NCBI GenBank assembly: GCA_964390545.1
Contig: CAYMJV010000005.1
Coordinates: 1-63,766 of the forward strand
Direction of reading: 5' to 3'
DNA length: 63,766 nucleotides
From: CAYMJV01 sp964390545
GTDB taxonomy: Bacteria > Desulfobacterota > BSN033 > UBA1163
This document shows, in pieces, positions 58,002 through 63,766 of this stretch. The notes beneath the pieces are model-generated. The model saw only the letters and a list, made by a program, of their open reading frames with translations. It searched no databases and had not been told where the DNA came from. Within the stretch, counting starts at the first letter, position 1, and each line of letters opens with the position of its first letter. Position numbers and translations under genes: made by a program.

Positions 58002-59033
58002 TTAAAAGAAGATCCCGATGAGGGTCCCCAAGACGGTGATGGGCGTTTGTTCCTCAATGCTCTCAGCAGCCTTTTGAATCTTCTTCATCGTCTTCTCTGC
58101 TTCTTTCATCAACTGATCATCACTGACCAGTTTTCCCAGAGTCCCCTCCCCTTTCTCCACTTTCTCTGCAATCCCTTTCATCGACTGAATCGTGTCTTTC
58201 GCGTCTTGGTAGAGAGATTCATCCTTAACCAATTTGCCCAGAGTCCCCTCTCCCTTTTCAATCTTTTCCGAAAGATTCTTCAGGGTGTCAACAGCCTGTT
58301 TAGCAGACTCTGCTGCTTCCCTGGCCGTTTCCACTGTCTTCTTCGCTTCCTGATAGATTGTCTCGTCGGTAATCAGTTTCCCCAGGGTGCCCTCCCCTTT
58401 TTTCACCTTATCTCCGATCTCTTCAACCCTGGAGAAGGCATCTTTGGCCTTCTGGATCGTCTCTTTTGCATCCTTGCTCATGCCCGTCAACTGACTCGAA
58501 AATGTATTGAGGTTGTCAACCATCCTCTCTACTTTCTTCGGATCTACGGACTTTAATAGATCGCCTATGGGTTTTGCGATTTCTTTAATATCCTCCCGGA
58601 TGGCACCCATTTTACTCAACATCTGTTCAATATCGGTGGGGGGCTCCCCTTGCTCTATCTCCCCATTAGGCTCCACCCTTGGAAATACAGGTGTCCCAGG
58701 AGAAATTTCGACGAACTTCTCTCCCAGGAATCCTTCCGATTTAAGGTAGGCCTTTGAATCTTTATAAAGAACGATATGAGGTGGAACCCGAAACGTGACC
58801 TTCGCCCTTCCCTTTTCCAACATCACTTTCTCGACGTTCCCCACATGAACGCCAGCCACCCTGACTTCTGCACTTCGATCCAGACCAGCGCCTGAATCGA
58901 ATAAAATGTTCACCAGATATCCCCTCTCTTTTCCAATCGGAAATTTTTCAACCTTCATGGTGAGCAAGGCTAAAAGGAGGATACTGATGACGACAAATAT
59001 CCCAACCCATATCTCTGAACTTTTTTTCTTCAT
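58002..59033 (-). CDS. mlaD: MCE/MlaD-type lipid-transfer protein with KGEGTLGKL repeats
   Basis: A 343-residue protein: one membrane helix at about 9-26, the MCE domain at about 37-112 (RGYLVNILFDSGAGLDRSAE, VRVAGVHVGNVEKVMLEKGR, KSEGFLGEKFVEIS), then a coiled coil region with three near-identical units at about 210-236, 258-284 and 291-317, each with KGEGTLGKL followed by an acidic/Tyr part and an AK/AE ending. MlaD binds phospholipids at the inner membrane with MlaE and MlaF. The repeated helical tail is longer than in E. coli and could build a tube or bridge. Confidence 0.92.
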   Translation of the reverse strand: MKKKSSEIWVGIFVVISILLLALLTMKVEKFPIGKERGYLVNILFDSGAGLDRSAEVRVAGVHVGNVEKVMLEKGRAKVTFRVPPHIVLYKDSKAYLKSEGFLGEKFVEISPGTPVFPRVEPNGEIEQGEPPTDIEQMLSKMGAIREDIKEIAKPIGDLLKSVDPKKVERMVDNLNTFSSQLTGMSKDAKETIQKAKDAFSRVEEIGDKVKKGEGTLGKLITDETIYQEAKKTVETAREAAESAKQAVDTLKNLSEKIEKGEGTLGKLVKDESLYQDAKDTIQSMKGIAEKVEKGEGTLGKLVSDDQLMKEAEKTMKKIQKAAESIEEQTPITVLGTLIGIFF

Positions 59034-59169
59034 CTTTATCCCCTCCTTATTCCCCTCACCCCATCCCTCTCCTCTGAGAAGGCTGTGTCATAATAGAAAA
59101 CACGAAACTTCTCATTCGACAGCCTCCAAGATGCCCAGGGGACAGGCAGGCGGCTGAGGGGAATTCAAC

Positions 59170-59943
59170 TTACAAGACCTTGATCGGGCCCTCCGATCTT
59201 CCATGGATGAATTGCTGCACAATAGGGTTCACGGAGCTTTTGATCTCCTCCGGGCTCCCGACCTCGACAATTTTCCCTTGGTAGAGCATGGCAATCCGGT
59301 CAGCAATTTTATAAGCGCTCGTCATATCGTGGGTGATGGCAATAGAGGTCATGTTCAACTGCTCTCTCATCCGTATGATCAGTTCATTGATGGCATCGGC
59401 CATCACAGGGTCGATTCCAGTTGTGGGCTCGTCGTAAAGAAGGATCTCCGGCTCCATGGCAATGGCCCTGGCCAGACTGACCCGTTTCTTCATCCCTCCG
59501 CTCAACTCTGCCGGCATGATATCCTCAATATTTCTCAATCCCAGAAGGGCCAATTTCTCAGTCGCGATCCTTCTGATCTCCTCGTCACCGAGCTTCTTGT
59601 GTTGACGGAGTCCGAAACCGACGTTCTCCCAAACGCTCAAAGAATCGAAAAGGGCGCCTCCTTGAAAGAGCATTCCAAATTTCTTCCGAACTTCATTCAA
59701 CTCCCGTTCGCTCAATGAACTGATCTCCTGCCCGTCGACATAGATCTCTCCCTCATCGGGCTGAATAAGTCCGATGACGCATTTGATCAGGACCGTTTTG
59801 CCCGAACCGCTCCCTCCAATGACCACCATGCTCTCCCCTTGCCGCACCTCTAAATTGACGCCGTGGAGAACCTCCTTCTCGGTAAAGGATTTAAAAAGAT
59901 TGACCACACGGATTTTTGGATCAGAATTCCTACCCATCATCAA
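59170..59943 (-). CDS. mlaF: MlaF-type ABC transporter ATP-binding protein
   Basis: A 257-residue ATPase: KEVLHGVNLEVRQGESMVVI, Walker A GGSGSGKTVLIKCV, Q-loop GMLFQGGALFDSLSVWENVG, signature ELSGGMKKRVSLARAIAMEP, Walker B ILLYDEPTTGIDPVMADAIN and the switch His in SIAITHDMTSA. The GALFDSL.VWENV sequence is typical of MlaF. It pairs with MlaE next door, 42 bases upstream. Confidence 0.95.
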   Translation of the reverse strand: MMMGRNSDPKIRVVNLFKSFTEKEVLHGVNLEVRQGESMVVIGGSGSGKTVLIKCVIGLIQPDEGEIYVDGQEISSLSERELNEVRKKFGMLFQGGALFDSLSVWENVGFGLRQHKKLGDEEIRRIATEKLALLGLRNIEDIMPAELSGGMKKRVSLARAIAMEPEILLYDEPTTGIDPVMADAINELIIRMREQLNMTSIAITHDMTSAYKIADRIAMLYQGKIVEVGSPEEIKSSVNPIVQQFIHGRSEGPIKVL

Positions 59944-59945
59944 TC

Positions 59946-59985
59946 CTAAAATCTCCCCCCCTTTGTTAAAGGGGGAGAGGGTGGA
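59946..59985. repeat. CCCCTTTGTTAAAGGGG palindrome
   Basis: CCCCCCCTTTGTTAAAGGGGG followed by AGAGGG. The short palindrome sits between mlaE and mlaF and is related to the family at 27918, 56335 and 63595. Confidence 0.75.
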
Positions 59986-60783
59986 TTAAAACAGAAATGC
60001 TGTAATAAAATAATTTGAGATTAATATCGTTAGAGATGAGACAACAACAGCCTTGGTCGTCGCCCGGCCCACTCCTTCAGCTCCCCCTTCCGCTGAAAAT
60101 CCCTGATAGCAACTGATGGTGGCTATGATCATGCCGAACACAACAGCCTTCAGCAGGCCGCTATAAAGGTCGCTAAATTCCAGATAATTCCATGTTCTCC
60201 GAATGTAGATCGTCGGATTGGCTCCCAGAATTTGAACGCTCACCAGATACCCACCCAGAATGCCGATAACATCAGCAAAGATGACGAGCACGGGGAGCAT
60301 GATCGACGCAGCTAAGAATCTCGGAACGATCAGATATTTGATCGGGTTGGTGGCCAGCGTATAAAGGGCATCTATCTGTTCCGTCACTCGCATCGTTCCA
60401 AGTTCGGCAGCCATTGCAGAACCCACCCGGCCAGAGACCATCAATCCTGTTAAGACGGGGCCCAATTCCCTTGTGACGGACAGAGCGACGACGGTCCCTA
60501 CCATCGTCTCCGCGCCGAACCGTTTAAATCCGGTATAACTCTGTAAAGCCAGGACCATTCCTGTAAAAGCGGCCGTGATGATGACCACCGGAAAGGACCG
60601 AACACCCACCTCTTGCATCTGTTTTATTATTTCTCTCCCTTGAAGCGGAGGCCGAAAGGTCCAGCTCAGGGTCTTCGCAAAGAGGATCATGATCCGTCCT
60701 GCTTCCTCTGCGAACCGTATTGATTGAATTCCAATCCATCGAAACAGATTCAAGAGAACCCCCATCACGAAATGCAATGTCAA
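59986..60783 (-). CDS. mlaE: MlaE-family lipid ABC transporter permease
   Basis: A 265-residue membrane protein with about five or six helices and the MlaE pattern: IKQMQEVGVRSFPVVIITAA, FTGMVLALQSYTGFKRFGAE, GTVVALSVTRELGPVLTGLM, VSGRVGSAMAAELGTMRVTE, QIDALYTLATNPIKYLIVPR, and IATISCYQGFSAEGGAEGVG. It is the permease of an Mla-type retrograde phospholipid transport complex with the two downstream genes. alr lies upstream with a repeat hairpin between. Confidence 0.95.
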   Translation of the reverse strand: MTLHFVMGVLLNLFRWIGIQSIRFAEEAGRIMILFAKTLSWTFRPPLQGREIIKQMQEVGVRSFPVVIITAAFTGMVLALQSYTGFKRFGAETMVGTVVALSVTRELGPVLTGLMVSGRVGSAMAAELGTMRVTEQIDALYTLATNPIKYLIVPRFLAASIMLPVLVIFADVIGILGGYLVSVQILGANPTIYIRRTWNYLEFSDLYSGLLKAVVFGMIIATISCYQGFSAEGGAEGVGRATTKAVVVSSLTILISNYFITAFLF

Positions 60784-60784
60784 A

Positions 60785-60892
60785 GTCCAAAATCAAAATT
60801 CCAAATGAATGTCAAATATCAAAAATTTTCCAAATGATTTGAAATTTAAACATTTGGATTTCATTTGAACTTTGAACTTTGTCATTTGAAAT
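60785..60892. repeat. AAATGATTTGAAATTTAAA-type hairpin
   Basis: AAGTCCAAAATCAAAATTCC and TCATTTGAACTTTGAACTTTG lie at opposite ends of a long imperfect hairpin between alr and mlaE. Same class as 16848 and 49390. Confidence 0.8.
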
Positions 60893-62038
60893 TTATAATT
60901 TTCCCTTATAGATCCTTGGAATTCTTTTCCCTATAGAACAGAACACTTCATACGAGATGGTATTCATCCTATCTGCCATCTCCTCCGCCGTGATGATCTC
61001 CTTCCCCTGGCTTCCGATCAAAACGACTTCATCTCCTAATGAAACCTTGGGAATATCTGTTACGTCCACCATGATGAAATCCATGCAAACCTTTCCCACG
61101 ACAGGGGCCCTCTTCCCCCGGACCAACACTTCTCCTCGATTGGAGAGGTAGCGACTGTACCCATCTGCATATCCAATGGGAAGGGTGGCGATGAGGCTTT
61201 CTCTCCTGGTCACAAAGGTCCCTCCATAACTGATCCTGAATCCAGAAGGGACGGACTTTAAGAAATGGATGCGAGTCCTTAGGGTCATCACGGGCTTGAG
61301 GTGAATGAGGCTCTTCAACACGGGAGAGGGATAAGCCCCATAAAGCATGATCCCTGGCCGAACCAGATTCCCGGAATAGTAAGAAGAGGTTGTGAGCAAG
61401 GCACTGCTGGCCATATGAACGTATTTGCAACGAATTCCTAATTCTTCAGCACACCTCACCGCCCCTAGAAATTGATCCCATTGATGTTTGGTATAATCTT
61501 CCTCGCTCATCATAGAAAAATGGGAGAGAATGCCTTCGACTTCAACTTTTGGGAAATGAGGGATCTCTTTTAGAAAATTGGGCCAGAGAGATAAGGGGAC
61601 GCCCAACCGCCCCATCCCTGTATCCACTTTGAGGTGAACCCTTACCTTCTTCTTTCCTCTTTGGGCTACTTTGGAGATGAACTTCAAGGCCTCCTTATGA
61701 AAAACAACAGGAGTGAGGTCGAACCGAAAAATCTTTTCAATATCTCCATCATAAATTCCACCCAGGACAAGGATCGGCGCCCTCACTCCTCCTTTTCTCA
61801 GCTCCACCCCTTCTTCCGCAATGGCAACACCCAGATACTCGACTCCTAATTTCTCCAACTTACGAGAGATCGGAACGGCTCCATGACCATAGGCATCCGC
61901 CTTTACAACGGCCAGGATTTTTACTCCTTTCGGGACCCTCTTTTGAAGTTGTCGATAGTTAAAGGCAAGGGCATCCAGGTCGATCTGTGCGATCGTTGGC
62001 CTTCCGGGCGTTAGAGATAAATTTCTCTTGAGGTTCAT
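60893..62038 (-). CDS. alr: Alanine racemase
   Basis: A 381-residue PLP enzyme: AQIDLDALAFNYRQLQKRVP, the PLP lysine in KILAVVKADAYGHGAVPISR, HLKVDTGMGRLGVPL, MASSALLTTSSYYSGNLVRP, and the catalytic Tyr in VPSGFRISYGGTFVTRRESL, then LPIGYADGYSRYLSNRGEVL and VCMDFIMVDVT. It supplies D-Ala for peptidoglycan. The ribosome site is weak. Confidence 0.95.
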   Translation of the reverse strand: MNLKRNLSLTPGRPTIAQIDLDALAFNYRQLQKRVPKGVKILAVVKADAYGHGAVPISRKLEKLGVEYLGVAIAEEGVELRKGGVRAPILVLGGIYDGDIEKIFRFDLTPVVFHKEALKFISKVAQRGKKKVRVHLKVDTGMGRLGVPLSLWPNFLKEIPHFPKVEVEGILSHFSMMSEEDYTKHQWDQFLGAVRCAEELGIRCKYVHMASSALLTTSSYYSGNLVRPGIMLYGAYPSPVLKSLIHLKPVMTLRTRIHFLKSVPSGFRISYGGTFVTRRESLIATLPIGYADGYSRYLSNRGEVLVRGKRAPVVGKVCMDFIMVDVTDIPKVSLGDEVVLIGSQGKEIITAEEMADRMNTISYEVFCSIGKRIPRIYKGKL

Positions 62039-62144
62039 AACTTTCTGAATAAAAAAAGAAACTTTAATTTCATAACATCGACACTTCCAAAAGTCAATTG
62101 AAACCTGTCAGAGCTCCGAAAAAACTACTCTAAACTCTCTTGGG

Positions 62145-62202
62145 AATTCTGGCCTTTCTCAGAAATCTCCATATTGACAATCCAACCTTAATCCAGTAAC
62201 CT
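62145..62202 (+). promoter_or_regulatory. Promoter with upstream imperfect palindrome ahead of thiF
   Basis: AATTCTGGCCTTTCTCAGAAATC (62145-62167) is a degenerate form of the GATTTCTG/CAGAAATC element. TTGACA at 62174-62179, a 17-base spacer, then TAACCT (62197-62202; weak -10). The start would fall at about 62209, essentially at the GTG start codon. Confidence 0.5.
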
Positions 62203-62209
62203 GAGCCAT

Positions 62210-63049
62210 GTGAAAGAAAACGCTTCATCGATTGACATTAAAGTCAATGAGAAAGAGGTTTCTGTCTCTTCCAAGACGACCCTTCACCAATTGAAAAAAA
62301 GGTTCAACCCGAAGGCCGACGTCATCATCTATAACGGCTTCCCCCTGACCTCAGATCATATCCTCACAGCGGGTGATGAGATCGTCTTCATTCAAAAGGG
62401 TCACCTTCCCTCTCCCGAACAATTTGAATGCCTTCTCCTCGCAAGGCATACCCCGGGGGTCCACCAAAAAATAAAGGGATCGGTCGTTGGGATTGCCGGA
62501 CTGGGTGGCCTCGGGTCGGCGGTAGCCATTGCCTTAACTCGCATAGGCGTGGGGACCCTTATTCTTGTTGATTTCGACGTGGTAGAGCCCTCCAATTTGA
62601 ATCGTCAGCAGTATTTCACCCATCAGGTCGGGATGCCTAAGGTCGAAGCCCTCCGTGAAAATCTCTCGAGAATCAACCCCTATGTAAGAATCCAAACCTA
62701 CCCTGAGAAGCTGGACCGGAATAACGTGGAGCGCATCTTCAAGAAAGCCATGGTGGTCGTGGAGGCCTTCGATCGGGCTGAAGAGAAAGCCATGCTGATC
62801 AACGTCCTGTCCGAGAAAATGCCAGAGACATACATTGTGGCGGCCTCCGGCGTGGCTGGTTACGGGGATAATAATGAGATTAGAACGACCCGGTTTTCTT
62901 CAAAGATATTCATCGTGGGAGATCAGAGGACGGCCGCTCAGCCGGGGGTGGGGCTCATGGCGCCGAGAGTAGGCATCGCTGCTCATCATCAAGCGAACCT
63001 TGTTTTGAGAATCCTATTGGGGGAAGAAAAGAACAATAATTCGGAGTAA
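62210..63049 (+). CDS. thiF: ThiS-like/ThiF fusion adenylyltransferase
   Basis: A 279-residue protein (GTG start). The first 70 residues form a ThiS-like ubiquitin-fold domain (SIDIKVNEKEVSVSSKTTLH, NGFPLTSDHILTAGDEIVFI) without the C-terminal Gly-Gly of free ThiS. Then the E1-like domain has SVVGIAGLGGLGSAVAIALT, ILVDFDVVEPSNLNRQQYFT and the ATP-site Arg of LNRQQ. Such family-2 ThiF proteins activate ThiS for thiamine thiazole synthesis; the fused ThiS-like domain may regulate it or dock partners. No other thi genes are close. Confidence 0.87.
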   Translation: MKENASSIDIKVNEKEVSVSSKTTLHQLKKRFNPKADVIIYNGFPLTSDHILTAGDEIVFIQKGHLPSPEQFECLLLARHTPGVHQKIKGSVVGIAGLGGLGSAVAIALTRIGVGTLILVDFDVVEPSNLNRQQYFTHQVGMPKVEALRENLSRINPYVRIQTYPEKLDRNNVERIFKKAMVVVEAFDRAEEKAMLINVLSEKMPETYIVAASGVAGYGDNNEIRTTRFSSKIFIVGDQRTAAQPGVGLMAPRVGIAAHHQANLVLRILLGEEKNNNSE

Positions 63050-63122
63050 TTAGTTAGGAGTTAGGAGTCATCATTTGAAAGTTTCGTTTGAATCTCCGAA
63101 CTCTGAACTCCGAACTCATTAC
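63050..63122. repeat. Inverted GGAGTTAGGAG/CTCCGAACTC repeat
   Basis: GGAGTTAGGAGTCATC and CTCCGAACTCTGAACTCCGA are complementary in pattern and form a hairpin between convergent genes. Similar words start at 47935. Confidence 0.65.
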
Positions 63123-63128
63123 TGCTAT

Positions 63129-63581
63129 TTAATCTAGTTCCTTCACCAGTGCGATTTCGTCGCAGTCTGGAAATTTGACACATTTAAGGCAGTCCGTCCA
63201 GATCTTATGGGGAAGGACAGCCTTATCCACCTTCTTAAAACCCAATCGTTCAAAAAAGGCAGGTTCATAGGTCAAGGCAAAAACCCTTTTGATTCGAAGG
63301 GTATTGGCTTCCGCCAGACAGGCTTTCACGAGTTTGGCGCCTATCCCTTTCTTCCGATCCTCTTCCTGGACAGCTAAAGATCGAATCTCTGCCAGATCCT
63401 CCCAGCAGAGGTGAAGCGCACAGATCCCTATGACCTTTCGATTCCTCGTATAAACGAAAAAATCCCGGAGATGGTCGTAGAGTTCACTGAGAGATCTTGG
63501 AAGAATACCTCCTCTTGTTGAATACTGTTTGATTAATTTCTGGATTTCCTTCACATCGTCCAGTATCGGTTTTCGAATCAT
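63129..63581 (-). CDS. GNAT N-acetyltransferase, ArgA-like short form
   Basis: A 150-residue protein with IRKPILDDVKEIQKLIKQYS, GILPRSLSELYDHLRDFFVY, HLCWEDLAEIRSLAVQEEDR and the acetyl-CoA loop DRKKGIGAKLVKACLAEA, then FALTYEPAFFERLGFKKVDK. This matches the short N-acetylglutamate synthase-like acetyltransferases that partner or replace ArgA, including the ILPRS motif. The final Cys-rich part (TDCLKCVKFPDCDE) is also typical. It may supply N-acetylglutamate for arginine synthesis, although argJ here is bifunctional in kind. Confidence 0.85.
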   Translation of the reverse strand: MIRKPILDDVKEIQKLIKQYSTRGGILPRSLSELYDHLRDFFVYTRNRKVIGICALHLCWEDLAEIRSLAVQEEDRKKGIGAKLVKACLAEANTLRIKRVFALTYEPAFFERLGFKKVDKAVLPHKIWTDCLKCVKFPDCDEIALVKELD

Positions 63582-63589
63582 CTCTCCCT

Positions 63590-63640
63590 TCCCCCTAATC
63601 CCCCCAACCCCCCTTTAGCAAAGGGGGGAAAGGGGGGATT
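63590..63640. repeat. CCCCCCTTTAGCAAAGGGGGG palindrome
   Basis: CCCCCCAACCCCCCTTTAGC and AAAGGGGGGAAAGGGGGGAT flank one another. This is the best copy of the family at 27918, 56335 and 59946. Confidence 0.85.
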
Positions 63641-63641
63641 C

Positions 63642-63766
63642 TTATGACTTCCTGGCATTCTCCATCATCTCCTGGGCATGCGCTCGGGTCTTCTCGGTCA
63701 CTTTGACTCCCCCCAACATTCTTGCAATCTCTTCGACTCTGGCGTCCTTTTCCAGAGGATCGACAA
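63642..63766 (-). CDS. recN: DNA repair protein RecN, C-terminal end (runs off the window)
   Basis: The last 41 codons are visible: VDPLEKDARVEEIARMLGGV, then KVTEKTRAHAQEMMENARKS and a TAA stop at 63642. The EIARMLGG motif, a VT.K/AHA pattern and the AxEML-like ending are characteristic of the RecN tail after its D-loop. RecN is the SMC-like ATPase of double-strand break repair. The rest lies beyond the right edge. Confidence 0.85.
   Translation of the reverse strand, partial: VDPLEKDARVEEIARMLGGVKVTEKTRAHAQEMMENARKS

Overview
The window reads as a stretch of chromosome from a Gram-negative bacterium, most likely a Desulfobacterota (deltaproteobacterial) lineage or a close relative. The evidence is an Mla-type lipid transport operon, an RND efflux pump, SecA with a SEC-C tail, a PxxKW-family cysteine-rich protein, a PPi-type phosphofructokinase signature, SpmA/SpmB in a genome without other visible sporulation genes, and many intergenic palindromic repeats. 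No rRNA, CRISPR array, transposase or phage module was seen. One tRNA (Thr, CGT) is present.

Layout. 1-5 kb: end of a radical SAM gene, then a minus-strand set of FtsB-like, TonB-like and very large TPR proteins, followed by a small coiled-coil gene. Two gene remnants (a DUF308/HdeD protein and a PEP-utilising enzyme) lie around the coiled-coil gene. 5-12 kb: RND pump (membrane fusion lipoprotein plus inner-membrane transporter) and a small unknown gene read from a good sigma-54 promoter, with a divergent sigma-54 activator gene beside it. 12-23 kb: housekeeping genes (pcm, rarA, suhB, thioesterase, cbiQ/cbiO, amidohydrolase, flavin reductase, threonylcarbamoyl-AMP synthase), an ECF sigma factor with its own ECF-type promoter and an anti-sigma factor, and a carbonic-anhydrase-like protein lacking one zinc ligand. 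23-30 kb: small coiled-coil lipoprotein, PBP1A, CoA-binding protein, phosphofructokinase, GNAT, Tat-type M23-like lipoprotein. 30-37 kb: accessory region. A three-gene block (S66 carboxypeptidase, spmA, spmB) is bracketed by direct repeats. Then come an AT-rich stretch with a methyltransferase gene that carries an integron attC site, a secreted zinc-ribbon/coiled-coil protein, a truncated nuclease, a metallo-beta-lactamase-fold protein, a 48-residue cysteine-rich protein and the tRNA. 37-43 kb: a flippase-like membrane protein, a PxxKW protein and a probable bacterial ceramide/sphingolipid operon (epimerase-type reductase, serine palmitoyltransferase-like enzyme, GNAT-type ceramide synthase) facing an Aur1-like PAP2 enzyme. 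43-56 kb: proS, pyrF, rlmB, HAD-like, argJ, secA, M23 peptidase, pmbA, fabH. 56-62 kb: mlaE-mlaF-mlaD plus a WPxF-repeat secreted protein, preceded by alr. 62-64 kb: ThiS-ThiF fusion, a GNAT and the end of recN.

How the parts fit. Much of the window concerns the cell envelope: peptidoglycan (alr, PBP1A, two M23-like proteins, S66 carboxypeptidase with SpmAB), outer-membrane lipid traffic (Mla), efflux, and probable sphingolipid synthesis. Regulation is unusually legible in places: the sigma-54 promoter with an upstream palindrome at 10.35-10.43 kb, the ECF promoter at 22.15 kb, and a shared palindrome plus TTGACA promoter element in front of the ceramide operon, pyrF and thiF. Intergenic spaces are heavily colonised by several families of inverted repeats.
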